From the NCBI GenBank assembly GCA_031548005.1, contig JAVBRK010000011.1:41761-105760 (forward strand): DNA of 64,000 nt, in the 5' to 3' direction. Origin of the DNA: BNXB01 sp031548005 (lineage in GTDB: Bacteria > Bacteroidota > Bacteroidia > Bacteroidales > Azobacteroidaceae). The notes below the pieces were generated by a model, which saw only the letters and a list, made by a program, of their open reading frames with translations, had not been told where the DNA came from and made no database searches. Positions 51,814-60,355 of the stretch are shown piece by piece. A program made the position numbers and the translations under genes. How positions within the stretch are numbered: position 1 is the stretch's first letter; the number at the start of each line of letters is the position of its first letter.

Positions 51814-53274
51814 TTATTTTTCCAGCGATCCCATGTAAAAAAATACGACCTGGGAACTTTCGCTTTCATTATGATAACGGTCGCTCGCTGTTACCAGGAA
51901 ATAATATCCTTTTTCTCTGGAACGATCCACAGACAGAGTATATTCAGTTTTATTCAAACGGGCGGCCAGCAGGTTTCCGGGGTTTTCCGTATCTACAGGA
52001 TAACTTTCGGAACAATACAGGCTATAAAGCTTTTCTGCGCCATCGGCGGCATTCCAACTGATTTTAAGGAGATCGCCAAATTGAACTGCATCCGGTTTCT
52101 CCGGAGTTCCGGGAAGAGTCGCATGCATCCAGGTTATCGGAGGCAATTGAGCCGGATGTTGATAGAACCCGGTTTTAATAGAATCCAGTACATCTTTACG
52201 GTTCTCGACCAGGTGTTGTGTCCGGTAATAAGCATTTCCTCCGGTACCGGCTTCTCTGGAATACCTTACCTGATCTAACACTACGGAAACATTCCACCCG
52301 CCTTCATGCCTGTCCAGGCGATACAAACCGAGTCCGGGAACCACATACCGTCCATAGCTGTTCGATTTCCACTCATCGACAAAAGGGAAAAACAGATCGT
52401 CCGAATAATACATCATCGGAACAATAAAATCGTGCTTTCCTTTCTTCAGCCAATCGACCGGATCCTGAAACACACTGGAGTATGCTGTCCAATGCGCCTG
52501 GGTATGCCCGGGAATTTTCCGGTACATACCCAATACCGAACTGCTTACCTGCACCCAGGGTTTTATGGCTTTAACCGTATCGTAAGCCGCGTAAACAAAG
52601 CGATTGATATTGTCCCTCCTCCAGTTTTCGATGTTCTGCTTGTATCCGTATTTTTTATAATTATCCTGGTCGGGAAATTTGGCGCACCGATCGGGGTAGC
52701 GTATATAATCGAAATGAAAGCCATCGATATCATACTTTGAAACAATTTCACGAACCAGCGAAAGCAAATAGGTTTGAGTCTGCGGATCTCCCGGATCGAG
52801 GTATAACTCTCCCTGAAATTTCCGTACCAGATCTTTATTCTTCCGAACCACCGGTGAGTTATTGGGCTTTCCGTTCACCTTCTCCATACCCAAAGGATAA
52901 GTCACAAACCACGCATGACATTCCAACCCCCGCTCGTGGCAAGCATGAATAGCGAATTCCAGGGGATCGTATCCTGAATAAGATTCGTTTCTGAAAATAA
53001 AGTTACTCCGGGGCTCGATCTCCGATGGGTATATAACATTTCCCCGGATGCGGGTTTGAAGCAGGACAACATTGAAATTAGCATCCCGGAGCCCGTCCAG
53101 AATCCGGCAAAGATCTTCCTGTTGCTTTGTTATATCGCTTGAGCTCATCACAGGCTTTTCGGGCCAATCCAAAGCATGGTTGGTTGTAAGCCAGACTGCA
53201 CGGATTTCTTGCTTGGGCTGGGCATACGCCGTCAAACCCATCAAAAAAGCCAGACAGAGAATAATTTTTCTCAT
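51814..53274 (-). CDS. GH10-like (DUF187/YngK type) secreted glycoside hydrolase
   Basis: A 486-residue exported enzyme (signal RKIILCLAFLMGLTAYAQ) of the glycosyl hydrolase-like 10 family. Barrel features seen: EIRAVWLTTNHALDWPEKP, LDGLRDANFNVVLLQTRIRG, AIHACHERGLECHAWFVTYP, LYLDPGDPQTQTYLLSLVRE and the acid-containing YDIDGFHFDYIRYPDRCA. A C-terminal fibronectin-like part follows (KPDAVQFGDLLKISWNAADG). Bacterial relatives are linked to cell-wall or acidic polysaccharide cleavage, with substrate unknown here. Its ATG overlaps the esterase stop by 4 bases, so the two form an operon. Confidence 0.88.
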   Translation of the reverse strand: MRKIILCLAFLMGLTAYAQPKQEIRAVWLTTNHALDWPEKPVMSSSDITKQQEDLCRILDGLRDANFNVVLLQTRIRGNVIYPSEIEPRSNFIFRNESYSGYDPLEFAIHACHERGLECHAWFVTYPLGMEKVNGKPNNSPVVRKNKDLVRKFQGELYLDPGDPQTQTYLLSLVREIVSKYDIDGFHFDYIRYPDRCAKFPDQDNYKKYGYKQNIENWRRDNINRFVYAAYDTVKAIKPWVQVSSSVLGMYRKIPGHTQAHWTAYSSVFQDPVDWLKKGKHDFIVPMMYYSDDLFFPFVDEWKSNSYGRYVVPGLGLYRLDRHEGGWNVSVVLDQVRYSREAGTGGNAYYRTQHLVENRKDVLDSIKTGFYQHPAQLPPITWMHATLPGTPEKPDAVQFGDLLKISWNAADGAEKLYSLYCSESYPVDTENPGNLLAARLNKTEYTLSVDRSREKGYYFLVTASDRYHNESESSQVVFFYMGSLEK

Positions 53275-54509
53275 TTTTTAATGACTTTCACTGTTTTGCT
53301 CCGGTACTTCAACAAATACAGTCCTTTGGGAATATCCGAAAGATCGATCGATGTTTCTCCTTCTAAAGACAGGTACATCTTCACCCGTTTTCCAGTCAGA
53401 TCGTAGAGGCCAATACTTTCACCGGTATCCCGGGTGCCATACACTGTACACCAGGTTTCGACCGGGTTGGGAGCGACCGAGAAGTTTTCCGCAAAAATAA
53501 AAGGGATCCCTGAAGTATTTTGTTTTGTATGCTTATTCAGAAACTTGATTACTTCTTCGTTGTAATCCATGCAATCGCCATTTTCTTTTTTGAAATAATA
53601 TTCGTGACTGGCATGATGTATCCGGTAGTGAACCACTTCATTCTTTCCATCCGGATTCGGCCAGGTCAGTTTTTCCACTGTTTTATCATTTGTAGAAAGA
53701 TAGTAATTTACATTTTCCATTACCGGATCAGTAACGGTATGGTTTTTCTTTACCCAATAATCTATCACAGATTCTTTGGGTTGACAGAGGGAAACTTTCA
53801 CTTTTCCCATAAAGCCCATATCATAGGTCAATGTTCCGCTATAAGGTACTACCTCGTCATCTACGCTATGGAAATCGCACAAGGGTGTTCTGAGATTTTC
53901 CGATCCCGGCTCGATTGCTGTCCCCATAGATCCGCACACAGAAACAAATCCACCCAACGAGTCGCCGTTAATCATCGCGTATTGGTATGACATAAATCCA
54001 CCCATCGAGGTCCCGAACAAAAACAAGTTATCGGGAGAAATGGCATAATCGGATATCGTTTTATCGAAAATCTGACGGATAAACCCTGTATCGTCTACCA
54101 AAGCATTCAACTCCGTATCGAGTAGCGTTACAACCCAGGTGGCCTTTACTCTCAATCCGCATCCCCATACAGCATTCAGGGGTATATCGATTCCCAGGGC
54201 GGTAAGCGATTCCGCTTCTTCTATCACGGCAGGGTCCTGCTCGGGAAGCGCCTGAGGAGCCAGCACGACTAAGTTCAGGGAATCGGCCACCGGAGCAATG
54301 GGATACTGATCAAAAAAATCTTCCATCGTCCGGTTAAAACCATGCAGGCAAACAATAATCCCCTGGGGTTTCTTTGCAGGATACGAGGATGGAAAGTACA
54401 ACAGGTACTCCCGGTCGTATCCTCCGGATTGAATTTGTATCTTTTGTGGATTCTGTGCATTCAGAAATGTCAAAGAAAACAACAATATCAGCAATAGATT
54501 CGTTTTCAT
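53271..54509 (-). CDS. Secreted PHB-depolymerase-like esterase with T9SS sorting domain
   Basis: A 412-residue alpha/beta hydrolase: signal (LLLILLFSLTFLNAQ), oxyanion/HGF motif GIIVCLHGFNRTMEDFFD, nucleophile elbow LFLFGTSMGGFMSYQYAM, and a late His in HYRIHHASHEYYFKK. This fits the LpqC/PHB depolymerase-like family, which often includes feruloyl and acetyl xylan esterases. The last 75 residues are a type A sorting domain (FSVAPNPVETWCTVYGTRDT ... LKYRSKTVKVIKK), so it should reach the outside through T9SS. Start 54509 is set by the signal peptide. Confidence 0.87.
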   Translation of the reverse strand: MKTNLLLILLFSLTFLNAQNPQKIQIQSGGYDREYLLYFPSSYPAKKPQGIIVCLHGFNRTMEDFFDQYPIAPVADSLNLVVLAPQALPEQDPAVIEEAESLTALGIDIPLNAVWGCGLRVKATWVVTLLDTELNALVDDTGFIRQIFDKTISDYAISPDNLFLFGTSMGGFMSYQYAMINGDSLGGFVSVCGSMGTAIEPGSENLRTPLCDFHSVDDEVVPYSGTLTYDMGFMGKVKVSLCQPKESVIDYWVKKNHTVTDPVMENVNYYLSTNDKTVEKLTWPNPDGKNEVVHYRIHHASHEYYFKKENGDCMDYNEEVIKFLNKHTKQNTSGIPFIFAENFSVAPNPVETWCTVYGTRDTGESIGLYDLTGKRVKMYLSLEGETSIDLSDIPKGLYLLKYRSKTVKVIKK

Positions 54510-54521
54510 ATGAAATTTATT

Positions 54522-54529
54522 CAAATATA
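54522..54529 (-). promoter_or_regulatory. -7-like element of the esterase operon
   Basis: TATATTTG on the minus strand matches TAnnTTTG, 12 bases from the ATG; it overlaps the region of the divergent promoter. Confidence 0.35.
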
Positions 54530-54531
54530 AT

Positions 54532-54539
54532 TACTTTTG
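54532..54539 (+). promoter_or_regulatory. -7-like element of the DUF5686 gene
   Basis: TACTTTTG matches TAnnTTTG, 21 bases before the ATG at 54561. The divergent genes share a 51-base intergenic region. Confidence 0.45.
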
Positions 54540-54560
54540 CAAAAATAACTGTTTTTCGCG

Positions 54561-56915
54561 ATGGTAAAGTACTTGAAGCTATTTTTGGTCTTATTTATAT
54601 TACCTTTTTCTTTTTATAATTTACTGAAAGCGCAATCGCAACCTGCAACGATCAAATACGGAACTCTGAATATGAGGGCTTTGCGTTATTATCCTAATGC
54701 AACAGACGCAAACAACATCATGGAGAAAGTATTTGAAAATAAGCGTTCGAACGACTACAAAAGAGAAACATTCGCTCAGTATAACCTGTATCAGAAAACA
54801 TCGGTTGATGTGGTTGCCAATAAAGAATCACTCGATCAGGAACTGAAAGAATCACAGAAAAAAAACAATTTTTCATATAAATACCTCATCCAACCATTCG
54901 AATCCTGGCTCGAACACGCCCGGGCCCCGGAAAGTTATCCGAATTACTTAGCATTGACTACCTTGATTTTCGAGGACTACAAAACCATTTATGAAGACAA
55001 TCAAAAGAAGCGGATAGGTAGCCTGCTGCATGCTTCCCGCGCAGAAGGGTTATTCGAGTCGATCGGGCAACAGAATATCGATTATTTTTTAGATGAAATA
55101 TTCGGTGATATCGACCTCTATCAGAACGAAAACGAAGTCATGTTGCTCGAGTTTAAAAGTCCGTTGGGCGATCATGCCCAGGATATTTACAGCTATAAAC
55201 TGGTTGGGATGAAAAACGTAGATGGGAAATCATGCTATGAAATTGCTTTTTACTGTGAAAATATGAAACAAAATGCCTTTGCCGGGTATTTTTATATTTC
55301 CAGCGACGGCTCTTTTTCTCTTGTGGAAGCCAAATTCACTTTGAATAATCCTTCCAGTATGAATTTCCTGCAACATATCCTGATAACCCACACTTATCAT
55401 CGGGTGGACGGGAAAATGCTCCCTGAAAAAAAAGAATGCTCTGTTCTGATGGGAGACGAAATCAAAGGGTGTATATTGGTGGAACGTACAACAACCTTCA
55501 ATCACTTCAGTTTTACAAATCCGAAAATAGCTAATATCTGGGAAAATAAGAATGATCCTGATTACCTGAAAAAACCGACTACCTATTGGTCGGGCGTCCG
55601 CCCCATGCAATTAACCCCTTCCCAGGAACAGGTGGGTGGATTGGTCAAAACGGCAACAGGCAGCCGCTCATTCGGGAATATTCAGAAGGCAATCTTATTC
55701 CTTTTAGGCAATCATCTGGCGCTGGGAGGAATAAACGGACCTGTAGAGATCGGCCCACTGACCCAGTTCATCAGTTATAACGACATGGAAGGGCTCCGCC
55801 TGAAATTAGGGGGAAATACCACCACCAAGCTTTTTAACCAGTGGTACCTGGGAGGTTATGCGGCCATCGGAACCAAAGATCGACGGATAAAGTACCGGAG
55901 CGACCTGATGTACTCGCTTCATCCACGGAGCCAATATATTTGGGAATATCCTAAAAAACTGATCTCATTCACGTATGTCAACGATCTGAATATTCCGGGG
56001 CAGGATCTGCTCACCTCCAACCGGGACAATATCGCTTACTCGTTCTCGCATGCTGCAACCAACAATATGTCGCTGCAGAAGATCGGATTGCTGACTTTTG
56101 AGAACGAGTTGAGCAAGGGTCTTTCTTACAAAATAGGCGGACAGTTCAAGTACGACAGACCCGAAGGGGTGGTAAAGTACATGCAGGTTCAGAACACAGA
56201 TACCACCCACATCAACAGTATCTCGACTTCAGAAATACAACTATCGGTACGGTTCTGTCCCGGGGAAAAGTTTATCCAGGCCCGCGACAAGCGGGTATTT
56301 ATCCGGCGGGGAGATGTCGAGCTCAATCTGAATCACCGGATCGGAATCAAAGGAATGCTCGGATCGGATTATCAATACCAGATCACTGAGTTCAATGGTT
56401 ATAAGAAATTTACACTGGGAAATCACGGTTCTTTAGACCTGCATCTGGCAGCCGGAAAGATCTGGAACCAGGTTCCTTTCCCATTACTTTTCATTCCGGA
56501 AGGAAATCAAAGTTATATATTTGAAAATGAGGGATATAATTGTATGAATTTTTATGAATTCACAACTGACAATTATGTTTCCGGGAATGTGAATTTCATG
56601 TTCAACTGGTCTCCTTTCAAACTATTGAATAAAAAAGATAAAATCAAGAGCAGCCTTGGAGCGCGAACAATTTACGGCCCTCTTTCGGACAATAACAATC
56701 CGGCCCTTCATCCCGAACTGTTCGTTTTTAACGAAGGTGTCAATCCTTTGGGAGATACTCCTTATGTAGAAGTCAACGTCGGTTTCTCCAATATATTCAA
56801 GATATTACGGTTGGAATATTCCCGCCGCCTCACCTATTTAAATTCGAGTGAGGAATCCGGCGGACATAAAGTTTTTAAAGGATCGCTGTTGGTTTCCGCA
56901 AATTTTTCGTTCTGA
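54561..56915 (+). CDS. DUF5686 family outer membrane protein
   Basis: A 784-residue exported protein (signal YLKLFLVLFILPFSFYNLLK) matching the DUF5686 family: LIQPFESWLEHARAPESYPN, GLFESIGQQNIDYFLDEIFG and YKLVGMKNVDGKSCYEIAFY. It then has a C-terminal barrel-like half with many YxGxxxxK strands, ending YLNSSEESGGHKVFKGSLLV and SANFSF. A terminal Phe is typical for outer membrane barrels. Many family members begin with a carboxypeptidase regulatory-like domain, which is missing here. Function unknown. It converges with the oxidoreductase gene, leaving 10 bases. Confidence 0.82.
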   Translation: MVKYLKLFLVLFILPFSFYNLLKAQSQPATIKYGTLNMRALRYYPNATDANNIMEKVFENKRSNDYKRETFAQYNLYQKTSVDVVANKESLDQELKESQKKNNFSYKYLIQPFESWLEHARAPESYPNYLALTTLIFEDYKTIYEDNQKKRIGSLLHASRAEGLFESIGQQNIDYFLDEIFGDIDLYQNENEVMLLEFKSPLGDHAQDIYSYKLVGMKNVDGKSCYEIAFYCENMKQNAFAGYFYISSDGSFSLVEAKFTLNNPSSMNFLQHILITHTYHRVDGKMLPEKKECSVLMGDEIKGCILVERTTTFNHFSFTNPKIANIWENKNDPDYLKKPTTYWSGVRPMQLTPSQEQVGGLVKTATGSRSFGNIQKAILFLLGNHLALGGINGPVEIGPLTQFISYNDMEGLRLKLGGNTTTKLFNQWYLGGYAAIGTKDRRIKYRSDLMYSLHPRSQYIWEYPKKLISFTYVNDLNIPGQDLLTSNRDNIAYSFSHAATNNMSLQKIGLLTFENELSKGLSYKIGGQFKYDRPEGVVKYMQVQNTDTTHINSISTSEIQLSVRFCPGEKFIQARDKRVFIRRGDVELNLNHRIGIKGMLGSDYQYQITEFNGYKKFTLGNHGSLDLHLAAGKIWNQVPFPLLFIPEGNQSYIFENEGYNCMNFYEFTTDNYVSGNVNFMFNWSPFKLLNKKDKIKSSLGARTIYGPLSDNNNPALHPELFVFNEGVNPLGDTPYVEVNVGFSNIFKILRLEYSRRLTYLNSSEESGGHKVFKGSLLVSANFSF

Positions 56916-56925
56916 TGACAAAAGA

Positions 56926-58260
56926 TCAGATCGAATACCCTGCTGTATAAGTTTTTGTAAGCAATTTATCCGCTTCAGGATCATCTACAAAACACTCTGT
57001 TTCCGGATTCCATCTCAACGGTCGTTTCAGGCCGTAAGCCAGGTTACCAAGCGTACACACGGTGCAAGTATGATGCCCCGTCTCTACCGGAACTGCCGGA
57101 TCGACACGATTCCGGACTGCATCGATAAAATTTTGCTGATGGGGGATTTTAGTTTCATAAACGCCCTCGGCAGACTCTTCTTTAGCAGGTGGCAACAAAC
57201 TGTCGTCCGAGGCTTTGAAATGACCACGCGACACTTCGATCCAGCCATTTTCTCCCCAGAATTTCACGCCTTTCGTACTTTGTTCATCGAACGGCTCCTC
57301 GGTCATCACCGTACCATTATTGTAAATAAAAGTCAGAAATGCAGTATCCTGGTATCCGGGAGGGATAATTTCTACCGGCCCACTCCTATCCATGTTCAAG
57401 CCCCACTGGGCAATATCGAACATATGAGCTCCCCAATCGGTAGTGTATCCGCCGCCGACTTCCTTGTACCAACGCCAGGCAGCCCAGAACTGCTCATCCT
57501 GCTCTGGATTCAGTGTAACCGGTGGATTCAGTTCATGATTGTAATGCAAGTATCCGGAAGGTCCCAGCCACAAGGGCCAGTTCAGATCAGCAGGCACCGT
57601 TTCCTGCGGAAGATCGTATGGTTTCGGAGGAGCACCCACACAGGCATTGATCTTTTCGATTTTTCCAATCTTCCCTTCCTGCACCATTTTTACAGCATGC
57701 TGGAAATTCGTATCCGATCGCTGCTGACTGCCTACCGCCAGAATAACCCGATTTGCACGCACGGCTTTCACGAGTTCCTGTCCTTCTTTAATCGTAAATG
57801 TCAGGGGCTTTTCAAGATAAATATCTTTTTTTGCTTTACAAGCTTCAATTGCAATAAACGCATGCCAATGATCGGGAGTGGCAATTACCACAGCATCGAC
57901 ATCCGGATTGGAAAGAAGTTTTTTGTAGTCTTCGTACATCTGCAATTTGATTTCTCCGAATTTTTTCCCGGCTTGCTCTGCCTCCTTAGCCTGCTTGGTA
58001 TAAAAATCGATTACCCGTTTCTCAAAGCGGGCACGCTTGATTCCATAAACATCACAACCAGCAACGACTTTCACTCCCTCGATACCGATAAATCCGTTCA
58101 ATAAGAACATAGCCTGCTGTCCCAACCCGATAAATCCCAAACGGATCGGACCATCTTCAGCCCGTTTTTTACAACCTATTAATTGAGGAAACACGGAAAG
58201 TCCGGCGGCGCCGATAGCTGCAGATTTTAAAAAATGCCTTCTGGAAATGGAGGTTTTCAT
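56926..58260 (-). CDS. Gfo/Idh/MocA family oxidoreductase, Tat-exported
   Basis: A 444-residue NAD(P)-dependent sugar or polyol oxidoreductase-like protein. The N-terminus has a twin-arginine signal (SISRRHFLKSAAIGAAGLSV) and a lipobox-like LIGC, so export in folded form and perhaps lipid anchoring are likely. Rossmann region: IRLGFIGLGQQAMFLLNGF, VDAVVIATPDHWHAFIAIEA, KAKKDIYLEKPLTFTIKEGQ with the EKP motif. C-terminal domain: GGYTTDWGAHMFDIAQWGLN. Relatives of this Bacteroidetes subgroup act on sugars from glycan breakdown; the substrate is unknown. Confidence 0.9.
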   Translation of the reverse strand: MKTSISRRHFLKSAAIGAAGLSVFPQLIGCKKRAEDGPIRLGFIGLGQQAMFLLNGFIGIEGVKVVAGCDVYGIKRARFEKRVIDFYTKQAKEAEQAGKKFGEIKLQMYEDYKKLLSNPDVDAVVIATPDHWHAFIAIEACKAKKDIYLEKPLTFTIKEGQELVKAVRANRVILAVGSQQRSDTNFQHAVKMVQEGKIGKIEKINACVGAPPKPYDLPQETVPADLNWPLWLGPSGYLHYNHELNPPVTLNPEQDEQFWAAWRWYKEVGGGYTTDWGAHMFDIAQWGLNMDRSGPVEIIPPGYQDTAFLTFIYNNGTVMTEEPFDEQSTKGVKFWGENGWIEVSRGHFKASDDSLLPPAKEESAEGVYETKIPHQQNFIDAVRNRVDPAVPVETGHHTCTVCTLGNLAYGLKRPLRWNPETECFVDDPEADKLLTKTYTAGYSI

Positions 58261-58356
58261 GGTATTCGAAGTAAAGATTTAATTGTTAATCAAAGTATTC
58301 GGAACAAATATATAATTAATTTTTGGAAAAACAAAGTACGAAATACCTACCTTACA

Positions 58357-58908
58357 TTAATCCAACCTGGATGTGATTTGCTCATCGAAAGGCTTGACTT
58401 TTGAAGGGAAAAATCCAATCAATCGTCCATTTTCATCGATCAGGTATTTGCAAAAATTCCAGGAAGGCTCTGATTCATTCCAACCATTTTGCGATTTTGT
58501 CGTAAGCCACTGATAAACCGAATTTCTATTTTCTCCTTTTACATTCGATTTCTCCATCATCAGAAAACTGACCCCGTAATTGAGTTGGCAAAACTCAGCG
58601 ATCTCGGAATTACTACCGGGATCCTGTGATCCGAAATTATTGGAAGGGAACCCGACTACGACTAACTCGTCTTCATATTCCTGACTGAGTTTTTCCAAAT
58701 CATCAAACTGAGGAGTAAAGCCGCATTTTGATGCTGTATTGACAAGTAGGACTTTTTTCCCTTCAAAGGTTTTGAAATCTACTTTTTCTCCGGTAATCGA
58801 GGTAAACTGCAAAGTATAAAAACTAACAGGAGGCTCGATAATTGTATCCTGTGCATGGACCTTCCCAAATAAAATCGATAGTATGGACATAAGAATAAGA
58901 TGTTTCAT
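58357..58908 (-). CDS. Glutathione peroxidase-like protein, exported
   Basis: A 183-residue thiol peroxidase of the GPx family (signal MKHLILMSILSILFGKVHAQ). Active-site motif LLVNTASKCGFTPQFDDLEK with Cys62 in place of selenocysteine, then VGFPSNNFGSQDPGSNSEIA with the conserved Gln, and EPSWNFCKYLIDENGRLIGF with the Trp-Asn-Phe motif. As is common in bacteria it is probably thioredoxin-dependent; the signal peptide places it in the periplasm. The next gene encodes a thioredoxin-like protein. Confidence 0.93.
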   Translation of the reverse strand: MKHLILMSILSILFGKVHAQDTIIEPPVSFYTLQFTSITGEKVDFKTFEGKKVLLVNTASKCGFTPQFDDLEKLSQEYEDELVVVGFPSNNFGSQDPGSNSEIAEFCQLNYGVSFLMMEKSNVKGENRNSVYQWLTTKSQNGWNESEPSWNFCKYLIDENGRLIGFFPSKVKPFDEQITSRLD

Positions 58909-58942
58909 GTGAGTATTACTTTTAGATAAAACAATTATAGGG

Positions 58943-60355
58943 TCAATTGGTTTTCGCTGAAATCAGATTATTCAATAGCTGATCCATCGTGGCCAAGTTC
59001 AGTTTTTTGGCGATAATCTTTTTATTTTCATCCAGCAAAAAGAAAGAAGGAGTAGTCGAAGTATCGTAAAATTGCCAGAAATGAGAGGTACGCTCCGGGT
59101 CCCACAGGTTATACCAGCGATCTCCTTCGAGCTGGTGAATCCGGACAAAATCCTGCCATTCCTTTTGGTCGGTCAGAAGGTATACACAAGCGACCGATAA
59201 GCCCCTGTCCCTGTATTTTTTATACAGGTCGTTGAACAGCGCCGGAATCTCCTTTTTACAATGTCCGCAGTCGGGCTCATAAAAACAAAGTAAAGTATAT
59301 TTCTGGTCTGTTTCATACAAGCTAACCGGATTTCCAACAGAATCCTGCAAAGCGAGTTCCTGGGCCTGCATTCCAATACGGTTGAAACGAATTTTAGTGT
59401 ATTCAGATTTCAAATTCGAAAGAAAGGCAGAATCCGCCCAGTTTACCCTTCCTTTCAAATAATACTCTTCCGTCAGTTTCGCCCAAACATTTTCCATTCC
59501 CATGATCTGGCTTTGCACAGCATTGTTAAATAGTTTCGTCAGCATCAACTGAAAACAGGTAGTATCATCCATCGCAGCGAAAACCAACCGAGATGCCGCA
59601 TTAGCAAGCGAATCGGGAACCGGTTCCACATAATCCTTCATGTAAGAATCGATTTTTTGAGGGAAATAGTTTGTCCACCAAAAACGCTTATCGGTCAGAT
59701 CGATCCGGTCAAAAAAATGATTCTTGAGATACCGGTAATTCTCCATTGCATTATTTTCGTTTTCAGGCGAAGGACAAGGCGCCTGAACAGGGTCCAGACC
59801 CTGAAAAAATTTCCCGACCCACCAGGTTCCATACTTACTGAAGAAAGCATCCTGAAAAGATTGAACTTCCCGGTTAACCGATTCGATTTTTTGATCTGTT
59901 TCTGTTCCATCCTGGCCCTCATGCTGTAGAATACGTTTCTCCTGCAACAGCTGTGTCCTTTGTTTTTGTTTTTCATGGATAAAACTGGCATATTCGGCAA
60001 ATAATCCGGTTTGCTCAGCTCCGGAAATTTTATTTTTCCGTACAAAATCGGTCGTATCGATTGCCAGATCAAACACCTGATCATCGGCCAGAAATAAGTC
60101 GAAGTACCGGAAGCTGTCGATATAAACCATGTATAAGCCTTCTTCCAGTTTCTGAGGCCGGTGGAAAAGACCAGTGCCGGCTCCGGATAATAATAACGAG
60201 TCTTTTTTATAGACTTTCCCGTTGAAATAGGAACACAAAGCAATTTTCTGATCTTTCAACTGCGGAGCATCCACCCGGATCATCAAAGAATCCTGCGCCC
60301 CTGCCGACAAAAATCCGGAGAGGAGGAGAAATAAAACAATGCTTTTAAATTTCAT
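58943..60355 (-). CDS. Exported thioredoxin-like (TlpA/DUF5106) protein
   Basis: A 470-residue exported protein (signal KSIVLFLLLSGFLSAGAQ). N-terminal DUF4369-like beta region (MIRVDAPQLKDQKIALCSYF, GLYMVYIDSFRYFDLFLADD), a helical middle of about 230 residues (DUF5106-like) and a C-terminal thioredoxin fold with the redox site LLCFYEPDCGHCKKEIPALF and the cis-Pro in TSTTPSFFLLDENKKIIAKK. Probably a periplasmic thiol reductase or isomerase. It overlaps the end of pepP by 11 bases and runs toward the peroxidase gene, suggesting a thiol-redox operon. Confidence 0.87.
   Translation of the reverse strand: MKFKSIVLFLLLSGFLSAGAQDSLMIRVDAPQLKDQKIALCSYFNGKVYKKDSLLLSGAGTGLFHRPQKLEEGLYMVYIDSFRYFDLFLADDQVFDLAIDTTDFVRKNKISGAEQTGLFAEYASFIHEKQKQRTQLLQEKRILQHEGQDGTETDQKIESVNREVQSFQDAFFSKYGTWWVGKFFQGLDPVQAPCPSPENENNAMENYRYLKNHFFDRIDLTDKRFWWTNYFPQKIDSYMKDYVEPVPDSLANAASRLVFAAMDDTTCFQLMLTKLFNNAVQSQIMGMENVWAKLTEEYYLKGRVNWADSAFLSNLKSEYTKIRFNRIGMQAQELALQDSVGNPVSLYETDQKYTLLCFYEPDCGHCKKEIPALFNDLYKKYRDRGLSVACVYLLTDQKEWQDFVRIHQLEGDRWYNLWDPERTSHFWQFYDTSTTPSFFLLDENKKIIAKKLNLATMDQLLNNLISAKTN

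Noticed and set aside
56848..58104. A 418-codon plus-strand frame opposite the Gfo/Idh/MocA gene
   Set aside because: The minus-strand gene has a Tat signal and all family motifs; the plus frame shows no family features and starts inside the DUF5686 gene.
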